DNA of 64,000 nt from Sediminibacillus terrae (lineage in GTDB: Bacteria > Bacillota > Bacilli > Bacillales > Amphibacillaceae). The position numbers and the translations under genes were made by a program. Location: assembly GCF_009602435.1 (NCBI RefSeq), contig NZ_VZDQ01000025.1:310001-374000 (forward strand), in the 5' to 3' direction. The notes under the pieces were generated by a model. The model had not been told where the DNA came from and did no database searches. It saw only the letters and a program-made list of their open reading frames with translations. Below, piece by piece: positions 43,780-51,042 of the stretch (position 1 is the first letter of the stretch; each line of letters opens with the position of its first letter).

Positions 43780-44196
43780 TTAAACCCGGCTGAACTCTTC
43801 AACCATACTGGCGATCATACGGTGAATCGCCTTCTGTCTTTTAACAGGAAGGCCCATCATCTGTTTCACCTGCTGCTTGAATTGTGGGTGTTTGATTAAA
43901 TAGTCGAAGATTTCCAAGGTTTCCTCATCAATGGCTTCGCCAGTAGAGTTATACAGCCGATTGAACTCCTTTAATACGTCTTCGCGTGGTGTGTCGATTC
44001 CGACAATCAAATCGACGGATATATCAAAAATTCTGCTTAGTTTTATAATGGATTTGAGATCGGGCAGGACGGTGCCATTCTCCCACTTGGTTACGACAGA
44101 GCGGGAAACGTTCATTTTTTCTGATAGCTGTTTCTGTGTCCAGCCTGATTGTTCGCGGTAATATTTCAAATTGTATGCTAGTTGTTCATAGTTCAT
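43780..44196 (-). CDS. XRE-family helix-turn-helix regulator
   Basis: The 138-residue protein has an N-terminal Cro/CI HTH (residues ~6-62: NLKYYREQSGWTQKQLSEKMNVSRSVVTKWENG...), then a helical C-terminal part (EETLEIFDYLIKHPQFKQQVKQMMGLPVKRQKAIHRMI) that probably dimerises. It is not SinR-like in that part. It is divergent from the 96-aa gene, which it may control. The ribosome site before the ATG is weak. Confidence 0.85.
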   Translation of the reverse strand: MNYEQLAYNLKYYREQSGWTQKQLSEKMNVSRSVVTKWENGTVLPDLKSIIKLSRIFDISVDLIVGIDTPREDVLKEFNRLYNSTGEAIDEETLEIFDYLIKHPQFKQQVKQMMGLPVKRQKAIHRMIASMVEEFSRV

Positions 44197-44330
44197 CCGG
44201 CAATCACTCGCAACTCGTATTTGTTAATCGTTATCGTAACATTATTACTAGAAAAAGTGCGGAAACTGTTGTTCTATTGGTGAACATGTAGTAAAATGTT
44301 ACCAAATAGAATAAAAGGAGGAAGTAAAGG

Positions 44331-44621
44331 ATGATAGGCTGTCTTGCTTTATATCCTGAAGAAGGTAAGAATATGGCGGAATGGCTGGTGAATGGATTAA
44401 GAATGGACAGCGCAGAGGTGACAGTGAAACAGGAGCAGGAGGGGACGCTTACCGTCATGCTGCCCGGTACGACAAAGACAGCGGTCTGGCAGGCCGCGCT
44501 GGAGCTTGAATGCGCTGGTATCGCAGCGGGTTACGGTTTTGGCGAGACAGCTTCAGAAGCGTTGCTTCGTGCGCGTGAACTGCTGTGCAGGCGAATAGAC
44601 GCAGATTTATCCTTTACATAA
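44331..44621 (+). CDS. Unknown small protein (96 aa), divergent from XRE regulator
   Basis: ATG 44331 follows AAAGGAGGAAGTAAAGG. The product begins MIGCLALYPEEGKNMAEWLVNGL, has a beta-rich middle (SAEVTVKQEQEGTLTVMLPG) and an alpha-helical end with two Cys. It seems a compact alpha/beta domain. No family recognised. A strong terminator follows. Confidence 0.65.
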   Translation: MIGCLALYPEEGKNMAEWLVNGLRMDSAEVTVKQEQEGTLTVMLPGTTKTAVWQAALELECAGIAAGYGFGETASEALLRARELLCRRIDADLSFT

Positions 44622-44655
44622 AAAACTCGCCCCGTTGTATGAAATGGTTTTAGCT

Positions 44656-44702
44656 AAAAAGAAGGCTTTCGCCAAGTTATTGACGAAAGCCTTCTTTTTT
44701 TA
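44656..44702 (+). terminator. Intrinsic terminator after the 96-aa gene
   Basis: AAAAAGAAGGCTTTCG and CGAAAGCCTTCTTTTT form a 16-bp stem followed by T. Confidence 0.9.
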
Positions 44703-44778
44703 GATTGTCGAACTCTTAACCGAAAAAGGGGAGGAATCGGGAAAACGTTTGGAGTAGGACAATCTCTTATTAACAATC

Positions 44779-44939
44779 TTATCCACAAATCAAATCGGTT
44801 ATACACACGGTTTGTGGATATTTTCCACATTATCCACAATTATAGTTGAAAAGTTAATAAGATTTTCATCAACAATCAAAGTCTAATTACTTCAACTATT
44901 TCAGATACTTATCAACACTGTGCACAACCTTGTGGATAA
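44779..44939. promoter_or_regulatory. Cluster of DnaA boxes outside oriC
   Basis: Seven 9-mers match the DnaA box TTATNCACA with at most one change in 161 bases: TTATCCACA (44779, +), TTATACACA (44799, +), ATATCCACA (44821-44813, -), TTTTCCACA (44821, +), TTATCCACA (44830, +), TTATCAACA (44909, +) and TTATCCACA (44939-44931, -). Four fit the consensus exactly. The stretch is non-coding and AT-rich. No dnaA, dnaN or rpmH is near, so it is not oriC; it resembles the extra DnaA-box clusters that tune initiation. Confidence 0.75.
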
Positions 44940-44993
44940 CTTTTGCCCACAATGTATCGGGCTACAATAAAGATATTCCCTGCCTGGTCAAAA

Positions 44994-45116
44994 TTAAACC
45001 CGCTTTTTTGTTTCAGCATACATGCGATCTGCTGTTTTGAATTCTTTTTGATATAGCACTTGCTGGGTTTTGGATAGCGTGTTCTTTGGATCGTTGACAC
45101 CCCGTTTATTGCTCAT
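44994..45116 (-). CDS. yfhE: YfhE-like small protein
   Basis: ATG 45116 after GCGAGGG gives 40 residues: MSNKRGVNDPKN, then TLSKTQQVLYQKEFKTADRM and a basic end. The STLSKTQEVLY-type core is the mark of YfhE, a small protein of the SigB stress neighbourhood in Bacillus; its role is unknown. It follows the GNAT gene on the same strand and precedes the DnaA-box cluster. Confidence 0.75.
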   Translation of the reverse strand: MSNKRGVNDPKNTLSKTQQVLYQKEFKTADRMYAETKKRV

Positions 45117-45200
45117 CGAATCCCTCGCTTTCGAATTGCCCGCTGCCAACGAAACAGGCAGGTACAGGCTTTTCCTCTAGCATTTCCAAATGCGCACCCT

Positions 45201-45755
45201 TTATACTACTGCTTCCCCTTCGCCTGCTTCGACAGGCTGGCGATGGAAGAAATAGTCTGCCGAAGTGATGACAAATAAATCGTACACAGGCTCGTTGCTG
45301 TGTGCATTGATGGCCTGATAGACATCCGGGTAAGCTGATTGTCCAGTTTGAAGGTATGGCAACTTCAAGGCAGCCTTCATTGAACGGGGGTTGCTCCGGC
45401 GGATTTTGATAAACACCGCTTCCATGCCGTACACGGTAAATAATTCTTCCAAGAATTGTTCCTTGGCGATCCGGTTGTAGCCTTTGCCGAAAAAGGGCTG
45501 GCCGATCCATGTTGCCAGAAATCCTTTGTTCCTGTTGATATCAAACAGATTAATGGTGCCGATCGGCTGCTGGTATTCATCCAAGATTGTGCGTGATACC
45601 AGCTTGCCGGCTTCTTCCTGTTCGATTGTCTGTTTAGTCAAAAAGTAAAATTCATCCGTCGAAAATGCTTTGTGGCGGACGTATGGAAACACCTTCGGAT
45701 GACTCATCAGTTCGAATAATTGGGGCACCTCGTGTAAGTCTCGTTTTTTCAGCAT
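45201..45755 (-). CDS. GNAT-family N-acetyltransferase with a structured leader
   Basis: The 184-residue protein is a RimJ/RimL-type acetyltransferase: KKRDLHEVPQLFELMSHPKVFPYVR at the start, the acetyl-CoA loop WIGQPFFGKGYNRIAKEQFLEELF near residues 83-106 and SNPRSMKAALKLPYLQTG near 124-142. It probably acetylates an amine or a protein N-terminus; substrate unknown. ATG 45755 follows AGGAGGG. The 5' leader has a tRNA-like element and alternative pairings that can hide this ribosome site. Confidence 0.85.
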   Translation of the reverse strand: MLKKRDLHEVPQLFELMSHPKVFPYVRHKAFSTDEFYFLTKQTIEQEEAGKLVSRTILDEYQQPIGTINLFDINRNKGFLATWIGQPFFGKGYNRIAKEQFLEELFTVYGMEAVFIKIRRSNPRSMKAALKLPYLQTGQSAYPDVYQAINAHSNEPVYDLFVITSADYFFHRQPVEAGEGEAVV

Positions 45756-45853
45756 AAAAAAATCCCTCCTATTAGTGGAGAGGATGAAAGTAACACTAGG
45801 AATCGCTAGTGGTCCGCCTCACCCTCGAATTTTTATCAACTACCAACAAAAAT
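45756..45853 (-). promoter_or_regulatory. Expression platform of the GNAT leader
   Basis: Read leftward after the tRNA-like element, CCCGAATTTTT (45858-45848) can pair with AAAAATTCGAGGG (45834-45822). Next CACTAG/CTAGTG (45811-45794) form a perfect hairpin. The overlapping TCCTA (45801-45797) can instead pair with TAGGA (45771-45767) in the ribosome site. The CCCG used by the long stem is also needed for the acceptor-like pairing upstream. These exclusive pairings fit a translational switch. Confidence 0.5.
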
Positions 45854-45915
45854 TCGGGGTGGGAATCGAACCCACTAGAACCAGTCAAACTGGTGGCGCA
45901 CCATTTGCCTTCCCA
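45854..45915 (-). ncRNA. tRNA-like element in the leader of the GNAT gene
   Basis: Read leftward it folds like a compact tRNA: TGGG/CCCG short acceptor (45915-45912 with 45858-45855), D-like arm GGC-AAATGGTGC-GCC (45909-45895), anticodon-like arm ACCAG-TTTGA-CTGGT (45894-45880), 4-nt variable loop TCTA, and a perfect T-arm GTGGG-TTCGATT-CCCAC (45875-45859). The acceptor is only four pairs and no CCA follows, so it is not a normal tRNA gene. With a 7-nt loop the anticodon would be TTG (Gln). Confidence 0.55.
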
Positions 45916-46040
45916 TTTTCTATTTTAAAAACAATCGGTTTTACAAGAATATAGTACACAAAAACTTGAGAAAAAGGAATAAAAATTTTCAAGCAATATC
46001 CGACACTTTTTTCCATGCGGAGCAGACTTCAAGAGGGCGG

Positions 46041-46943
46041 TTATTTAGAAAATATATCGCGCAAAGCCGCTTCAAGCTGTGGGTGTTGAAAGGGATATCC
46101 ATGCGCTTGAGCTGCTGCAGGGAGGACAGTCTGCCCTTTTAGTACCAGCTCGCTCATATCCCCCAGTGCTGTCTTCATCAGTTTTTCCGGTACAGGCAGC
46201 CAATAAGGTCTGTTAAGGACCTTTGCCAGGGTTTTGCTGAAGTCTTTATTCCGCTGCGGCTTTGGAGCCGTGACGTTCAGGGGCCCGCTTAACGCTGCAG
46301 TGTCGATGGCAAACAAAATCATTTCGGCTGCATCCTTGATATGAACCCAGGAAACCCACTGTTCTCCGCTTCCGACTTTTCCACCTGCCAGAAGCTTGAA
46401 AGGCAAGGACATCAACGGGAGGGCGCCCTGGCGGCCGAGAATCAAACCGAACCGCGCATAAACCGTTCGGACACCGATTGTTTCGGCTTCCGCCGCTTTA
46501 GCTTCCCATTGGGCTGCTACTTTTGCCAAGAAATCATCGCCAGGTTCCAACGTTTTCTCCGTGAAAGCTTGTGTGGTGGATGTACCGTAGTACCCCATTG
46601 CCGAACCATTGACCAACACATGGGGCTTATCGGGCATTGTCCGGAGAATCCGGATGACCTCTTCGGTAGCCTGCAGGCGGCTTCTTATGATTTTTTGCTT
46701 TTTCTCTTCCGTCCAATATCCGAATATCGTGTCGCCGGCCAAATTGACAAACGCATCGAGTGCAGGCAGTTCGGCTTCTGGTTTGCTGTGCTCCTGCAGC
46801 CAGCCGATGTAGGTAACCGAATCCGTGTTGTTGTGGTGTTCCGGATGACGTGTCAATACGTAGACATGGTTCCCTCTTTCCACGAGTTGCTTGGTCAGAT
46901 AACGACCGACAAAGCCTGTTCCTCCCGTAATTGCAACGTTCAT
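46041..46943 (-). CDS. yfhF: TIGR01777-type NAD-dependent epimerase/dehydratase YfhF
   Basis: The 300-residue protein starts at ATG 46943 behind AAGGAGGG. The Rossmann motif is AITGGTGFVGRYL at the N-terminus; LVNGSAMGYYGTSTTQAFTEKT near residue 110 and YARFGLILGRQGALP near 163 are typical of the family, as is the DUF1731-like C-terminal domain (KVLNRPYWLPVPEKLMKTALGDMSELVLKGQTVLP). The substrate is unknown in the family. It is divergent from recX, as in the yfh region of B. subtilis. Confidence 0.9.
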   Translation of the reverse strand: MNVAITGGTGFVGRYLTKQLVERGNHVYVLTRHPEHHNNTDSVTYIGWLQEHSKPEAELPALDAFVNLAGDTIFGYWTEEKKQKIIRSRLQATEEVIRILRTMPDKPHVLVNGSAMGYYGTSTTQAFTEKTLEPGDDFLAKVAAQWEAKAAEAETIGVRTVYARFGLILGRQGALPLMSLPFKLLAGGKVGSGEQWVSWVHIKDAAEMILFAIDTAALSGPLNVTAPKPQRNKDFSKTLAKVLNRPYWLPVPEKLMKTALGDMSELVLKGQTVLPAAAQAHGYPFQHPQLEAALRDIFSK

Positions 46944-47053
46944 ATCATGCCCTCCTTTAGTATGTAAGAGAAATTTTTCTTTTATTATACGATGTTTCGA
47001 TGCGTGTGTGCAGTTTCCTTCCGTGCTAAAATGGAGGGTGGAGGTGAGTCCTG

Positions 47054-47872
47054 TTGGCGACCATATCCCGGATAACTACACAAAAGAAAAATAAACACCG
47101 TTATAATATTTTCCTTGATCAAAATAACAAAGAAGCATATGGCTTCAGCGTCGACGAGGATATCCTGATTTCCTTCCAGCTGCGCAAGGGGATGGAACTG
47201 GACGAGCCGACTATCAACGCGCTGATAGAAAAAGATAATATCCATAAGTCTTTTACCCTTGCATTGAACTATTTAAGCTATCGAATGCGTTCCAAACAGG
47301 AAATTCACGATTATCTAGTCAAAAAAGAAGTGGAACCAGATCAAATTCCGGTGGTCCTTGACCGTCTTGTAAGGGAAGGGTTTCTTGATGACCGGGAATT
47401 TGCCGCTTCACTCGTCCGGACCCGCAAAAACACGACCAGCAAAGGACCATTGCTTGTCAAAAAAGAGCTGCTGGATAAAGGAGTCTCCGCTGTGATTGCG
47501 GATGAAGCGATTCAGCTTTATACCTATCAGGATCAATTTGACAAGGCGCTCAAATGGATGGAGAAAAAGATGAAAAACGATGGCAGGAAATCGTTCCGGG
47601 AGCAGCTGCAAAATGCACAGAAAACCTTGATGCAAAAAGGCTTTACCGGCGATGTCATCAAGGATGTGCTGGCGGAAGTGGATACCGGCGACGATAATGA
47701 TGCCGAATGGCAGGCGGTTGTTTACCAGGGAGAAAAGCTGCTCCGCAAGTATGCGAAAAAAGAGGAAGGGATGCAGCTCAAGCAGAAGCTGAAAGCTGCG
47801 CTTTACCGGAAGGGTTTTGGATTCGAAGAGATAGACCGCTTTATCGAAGAATACGTAGAAGAAGCAGAATAA
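47054..47872 (+). CDS. recX: Recombination regulator RecX
   Basis: This 272-residue protein starts at TTG 47054, behind GGAGGTGAG. It has the RecX three-helix repeats, including LNYLSYRMRSKQEIHDYLVKKEV near residue 75 and the DRLVREGFLDDREFAASLVRTR segment near 103. RecX binds RecA filaments and limits recombination and the SOS response. The basic N-terminus and 270-residue length are normal for Bacillus RecX. A terminator follows. Confidence 0.93.
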   Translation: MATISRITTQKKNKHRYNIFLDQNNKEAYGFSVDEDILISFQLRKGMELDEPTINALIEKDNIHKSFTLALNYLSYRMRSKQEIHDYLVKKEVEPDQIPVVLDRLVREGFLDDREFAASLVRTRKNTTSKGPLLVKKELLDKGVSAVIADEAIQLYTYQDQFDKALKWMEKKMKNDGRKSFREQLQNAQKTLMQKGFTGDVIKDVLAEVDTGDDNDAEWQAVVYQGEKLLRKYAKKEEGMQLKQKLKAALYRKGFGFEEIDRFIEEYVEEAE

Positions 47873-47902
47873 AACCAGGCTGTCCAACACAGCCTGGTTT
47901 TC
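47871..47902 (+). terminator. Intrinsic terminator after recX
   Basis: AAAACCAGGCTGT and ACAGCCTGGTTTT form a 13-bp stem ending in T. Confidence 0.88.
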
Positions 47903-47914
47903 TATGTTGACCAT

Positions 47915-48350
47915 AGTAAAAGAAGATCAACTTCTCCCGGAAGAAGAGCGAAAACCGGAAAAAGAGGATCAACTCGGTCGGAAGAAGAGCGAAAACCGGA
48001 AAAAGAAGATCAATTCGGTCGGAGAAGAGCAACTAGCAGTAAAAGAAGATCAACTTCGTCCGGAAGAAGAGCGAAAACCGGAAAAAGAGGATCAATTCGG
48101 TCGGAGAAGATCAACTAGCAGTAAAAGAAGATCAACTTCGCCCGGAAGAAGAGCGAAAACCGGAACAAGAGGATCAACTTGGCCGAAGAGGATCAACTAG
48201 TAGAGAAAGAAGAGCGAAACCCGGAACAAGAAGATCAATTCGGCCGGAGAAGATCAACTAGCCGAGAAAGAAGATCAACTTCGTGCAGAAGAAGAGCGAA
48301 ACCCGGAAAAAGAGGATCAACTCGTCCGAAGAGGATCAACTATCGAAAAC
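47915..48350. repeat. 82-bp-period repeat array (array 1, GATCAACT/GAGCGA family)
   Basis: The stretch repeats with an 82-bp period: AGTAAAAGAAGATCAACTTC starts at 47915 (first), 48038 and 48120, the first gap being 1.5 periods (123). Each unit has four sub-motifs about 20.5 bp apart, GATCAACT or GAGCGAAA, separated by CCGGAAAAAGAG-like spacers. Open frames through it give KEDQL or KRRST peptides but lack ribosome sites and are judged non-coding. The same family occurs at 54669-55112. Confidence 0.8.
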
Positions 48351-48474
48351 ATCTTCCCTGTGGGAGGGCGGGCCTCGGTGAGATCCCGAGAGCGTTAGCT
48401 ACAGGAAGCTCACCAGCCGACCGCGAAAAGCGCAGGATTCACTCGCAGCGTTGAATTAGCAATTACAAAGAAAA
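48351..48474. repeat. GC-rich intergenic element with imperfect dyads
   Basis: CCCTGTGGGAGGGCGGGCCTC, GAGATCCCGAGAGCG, GAAGCTCACCAGCC and GCGAAAAGCGCAGG resemble a kind of mosaic intergenic element common in Bacillaceae genomes. A more worn relative may be at 57180-57360. No gene is supported. Confidence 0.45.
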
Positions 48475-48477
48475 ACT

Positions 48478-49269
48478 TTAATAAACCTTACGTTCTTTCA
48501 AATCGCGGATTGCCTGATGGACGTGGTCGACGACACGGGACGCAGTTTTCTGGACATCAGGATGGGCTGTAGACATTGCATAGCTGTATGGTGTCATTTC
48601 CAGCATTGGCACATCGTTGAAAGAATCGCCGATCACGGCGATTTCATCAGCGGAAACGCCCAGCTTATCAATGAGACGCTGCAGGCCGAGAGCTTTGCTG
48701 ATTCCTTTAGGAACGAAATCGACACAATGGGCATCGGACAAATAACTCTCCATGACCGGCCCGAATTCTTCCGTGATTTCCTGTTTGACTTGAAGGATGT
48801 CTGCGGTCTCGCCATGGATGGTGAATTTTGCAGGAAAGACAGTCTCCCCATAATATGCTTCCAGTCGTTTCTCCTCTTTGACAGGGAAATAAAGCAAGTG
48901 CTCGAACGCTTCGATTTCCGGCGTTTTTTCTGCGACATATACCTCGTCAGCAGTGGAAACGGAATAAACGGTGGGATACTTGGCTATAGCCTGATGCAGA
49001 CGCTTGCTCAATTCATCGGGGAATGTTTCGGTATGTACCAATCCATCTTTCCCATGATAAACGAAGCTGCCGTTTTGGCTGACGCGATGCCCCGTTTGGT
49101 TAACCTGTTTGAATACTTCGAGAATATCGCGGTCCATTCTTCCGGAAGCAACAGCAAATTCCACGCCGTCATCCACCAGGCCGGCAATGGCGTCGATGTC
49201 TTCCGGCAGGATGTGGTTTTCATTTCCCAATAATGTACCATCAAGATCGGTGACAAAAAGTTTGAGCAT
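48478..49269 (-). CDS. Cof-type HAD-superfamily phosphatase
   Basis: This 263-residue cytoplasmic hydrolase has HAD motif I FVTDLDGTLL at the N-terminus, motif II in VASGRMDRD (~40), Lys of motif III in VPKGISKALGL (~190), and motif IV GDSFNDVPML (~213), with a C2-type cap between. Such enzymes dephosphorylate sugar phosphates, flavins or PLP; the substrate is unknown. ATG 49269 follows AAAAGGAG. Single gene. Confidence 0.9.
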   Translation of the reverse strand: MLKLFVTDLDGTLLGNENHILPEDIDAIAGLVDDGVEFAVASGRMDRDILEVFKQVNQTGHRVSQNGSFVYHGKDGLVHTETFPDELSKRLHQAIAKYPTVYSVSTADEVYVAEKTPEIEAFEHLLYFPVKEEKRLEAYYGETVFPAKFTIHGETADILQVKQEITEEFGPVMESYLSDAHCVDFVPKGISKALGLQRLIDKLGVSADEIAVIGDSFNDVPMLEMTPYSYAMSTAHPDVQKTASRVVDHVHQAIRDLKERKVY

Positions 49270-49392
49270 TTTCTTGGCTCCTTTTACGCTAATCTGGCGC
49301 TTATGTATATGACCAACTTCGATTATACAGTTTGCAAGCGCATTCAGACAAAGGGGAAATGAACACCAAATGTTGGTTTGCAGCTCTGTCAG

Positions 49393-49638
49393 TCAGGAAG
49401 CTTTCTGGTTTGTTTGTGGACTGCTCCGTTTCCATTTCCAATAATAAAAAAGGTAGTAAGCGAGTCCGGCAAGGGAGACCAAAAAATAAAGGATGGAAGT
49501 ATCCCCATCTTTCCATTGTGCCAGCCAAACACCTCCGAAAAACGCAAACACCAATGCACCTGTCTGCAAACGCCCGTTAGGCTGCCGGGTGAATAGAATG
49601 ATGAAAAAGGAAATCAGGAATACGAGGGTTAAAAACAT
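49393..49638 (-). CDS. Small membrane protein (81 aa)
   Basis: ATG 49638 is seven bases after GGAGGT. Three hydrophobic helices are seen (residues ~2-17, 27-44, 50-67), followed by a basic tail ending SPQTNQKAS. No family is recognised. Its position between the HAD gene and yfhH suggests a Bacillaceae accessory gene. Confidence 0.65.
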   Translation of the reverse strand: MFLTLVFLISFFIILFTRQPNGRLQTGALVFAFFGGVWLAQWKDGDTSILYFLVSLAGLAYYLFYYWKWKRSSPQTNQKAS

Positions 49639-49852
49639 GATTTTACCTCCTGCCTTTTGTAATCCTTCACAATGGTTGCAACGGAATCAACCGTTCCGCA
49701 GGCAAAATTTACTATATACTACCAATTTCTGTAGAAAGTGTAAATTAAGTATCCGCCAATAATAAAGTAAAAGATATTTTGTGGTCAACGGACAATGCGG
49801 TAAAATGGAAAAAGAAGCAGGAAATGCATCAAGTGTGGGGAGGTTATCGAGA

Positions 49853-50185
49853 GTGGAGAAGAGATACAGCGAATTTACGGTGGAAGAACTTCGGCAGGAA
49901 GTGGCAGCCTTGAAAGAAAAAGCGCAAAAAGCAGAACAACTGGGCAATGTAAGTGAATTCGCCATCCATGAAAGAAAAATTCAGATGGCGCTGGCATATA
50001 TGATGAATCCGGAGGAATTCGTTGCGGGGGAAACCTACGAATTGCAGCAGGACCCGGGCCACACATTCAAAATCAGTTACATCAACGGCAGGTTTGCCTG
50101 GGGCAACCGAATCAATCTATTGGGCGAAACGGTGGAGAAACAGGAGGCGATCCCGATTTCGCTGCTCGGAAAAAAATTAGATTAA
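49853..50185 (+). CDS. yfhH: YfhH (DUF1811) protein
   Basis: GTG 49853, nine bases after GGGGAGG, gives 110 residues, near the length of B. subtilis YfhH, which also begins EKRYS. It has a helical N-terminal part (VEELRQEVAALKEKAQKAEQLGNVSEFAIHERKIQMALAYMMNPEEF) and a small beta-barrel (GHTFKISYINGRFAWGNR). Function unknown. It is in the expected place between recX and yfhJ. Confidence 0.9.
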   Translation: MEKRYSEFTVEELRQEVAALKEKAQKAEQLGNVSEFAIHERKIQMALAYMMNPEEFVAGETYELQQDPGHTFKISYINGRFAWGNRINLLGETVEKQEAIPISLLGKKLD

Positions 50186-50190
50186 GCAGC

Positions 50191-50226
50191 AAAGGGACAG
50201 TCCCTGCCATAAAGGCAGGGACTGTT
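50191..50226 (+). terminator. Palindromic terminator after yfhH (GGGACTGT family)
   Basis: ACAGTCCCTGCC and GGCAGGGACTGT form a 12-bp stem. It shares the GGGACTGTCCC core with the repeats at 17318 and 19929; here it separates yfhH from the convergent 49-aa gene. Confidence 0.75.
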
Positions 50227-50231
50227 GTGTG

Positions 50232-50381
50232 TCAGCCTTTTTTCTTGAGAACATCCATGATGATGTCCTTTTGGCTTTTTCGGGTTTCACCGTTCACTTG
50301 CTGGCTGGCACGTTTTGGGTTTGCCCGTGGAGATTGAAAAGGGTCCTGGTAGAGATTTTCGGCAAATGGCTTTCTGGCCAT
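50232..50381 (-). CDS. Small protein (49 aa) co-expressed with sspK, possible spore protein
   Basis: ATG 50381 lies nine bases after GAGGAGG, which itself overlaps the stop codon of sspK, so the two are translationally coupled. The product begins MARKPFAENLYQDPFQSPRA, is basic and disordered, and contains NPKRASQQVNGETRKSQKD. Composition and coupling to sspK suggest a minor small acid-soluble spore protein, but I recognise no family. Confidence 0.62.
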   Translation of the reverse strand: MARKPFAENLYQDPFQSPRANPKRASQQVNGETRKSQKDIIMDVLKKKG

Positions 50382-50395
50382 AGCTGTTTTCCTCC

Positions 50396-50536
50396 TCAGC
50401 GGTGTGCAGAATTTTTCATGCGTTCCTGTGGTTCGGTGTTGATCGAGCCATCCGCCCGCTTCGGACTGTATCGCCCTTTGGCACGCGGTTTGCTATCCAT
50501 ACGCATATCAGGAAACCCGTACTTTTTATTCCGCAT
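50396..50536 (-). CDS. sspK: Small acid-soluble spore protein K
   Basis: ATG 50536, eight bases after GGAGGG, gives 46 residues. The core KYGFPDMR, KPRAKGRYSPKRADGS and TEPQERMKNSAHR matches SspK (GFPNQ..., PRAKAEYASKRANGT, HPQERM). SspK is a minor protein made in the forespore under SigG. In B. subtilis it lies beside yfhJ as here. It is divergent from yfhJ and followed by the 49-aa gene. Confidence 0.9.
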   Translation of the reverse strand: MRNKKYGFPDMRMDSKPRAKGRYSPKRADGSINTEPQERMKNSAHR

Positions 50537-50701
50537 TCGCATTCCCTCCGTTCCCGCCAATCCATTCTGCGCTGCCTGGGAGCCGCGCAATCATAGTTTT
50601 CACGTAACCAGCAGGGTTATGTGGTACAATAATTACCGGTGCGGACCGACATTTCCAAATGCCGGGCCGCACGGAATTCTCTTGGATAAAGGGTGATTGA
50701 C

Positions 50702-50974
50702 ATGCAGGAACGGTTTGAGCGGCTGGCAGAACGACTTGCCGACAAAAATAAGCAGTTGAGCCGTGACGAAGCCAGAACATGGGTCGAACTGCTTTGGGAG
50801 GGTTTCGACACCACTCGGGCAAAAGCCGGAGAAAAGTATCAGGGAAAAGACGTCACCGAACAAATTGTATTACGCTGGATCGATCAATACGGTCCGCGAC
50901 TGCACGAGTTTCTGGCCAATAATCCTAAATACGCTAGGATGTTCGAACGCAAAAACAATAGCGAAAATAAATAA
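50702..50974 (+). CDS. yfhJ: YfhJ (WVELL family) protein
   Basis: ATG 50702, eight bases after AAAGGG, gives 90 residues. The hallmark is SRDEARTWVELLWEGFDTTRAKAG near residue 20, then DVTEQIVLRWIDQYGPRLHEFLANNPKYA. It is a small helical cytoplasmic protein of unknown role. It is divergent from sspK, as in B. subtilis. Confidence 0.93.
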   Translation: MQERFERLAERLADKNKQLSRDEARTWVELLWEGFDTTRAKAGEKYQGKDVTEQIVLRWIDQYGPRLHEFLANNPKYARMFERKNNSENK

Positions 50975-51014
50975 AGGCTGGTGCCCTGCAATAGGGGCTC
51001 CCAGCCTTGTGTTT
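50973..51014. terminator. Terminator between yfhJ and yfhP
   Basis: AAAGGCTGG and CCAGCCTT enclose an inner GCCC/GGGGC pairing; T residues follow. The two genes converge here. Confidence 0.75.
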
Positions 51015-51042
51015 TACATGAAAATTCAAGAAAGTGAACGTG

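Noticed and set aside
43780-44196. XRE regulator as the SinR partner of the SinI-like protein
   Set aside because: Its C-terminal part does not match the SinR dimerisation domain, and the gene is 11 kb away.
45118-45200. Twenty-five-codon frame (MLEEKPVPACFVG...) between GNAT and yfhE
   Set aside because: No ribosome site, and composition is not like any known small Bacillus protein.
47904-48454. Two open frames of 98 and 91 codons rich in KEDQ and KRRS through array 1
   Set aside because: They follow the repeat period, lack ribosome sites, and the peptide sequence changes frame with the 82-bp unit (82 is not a multiple of three).
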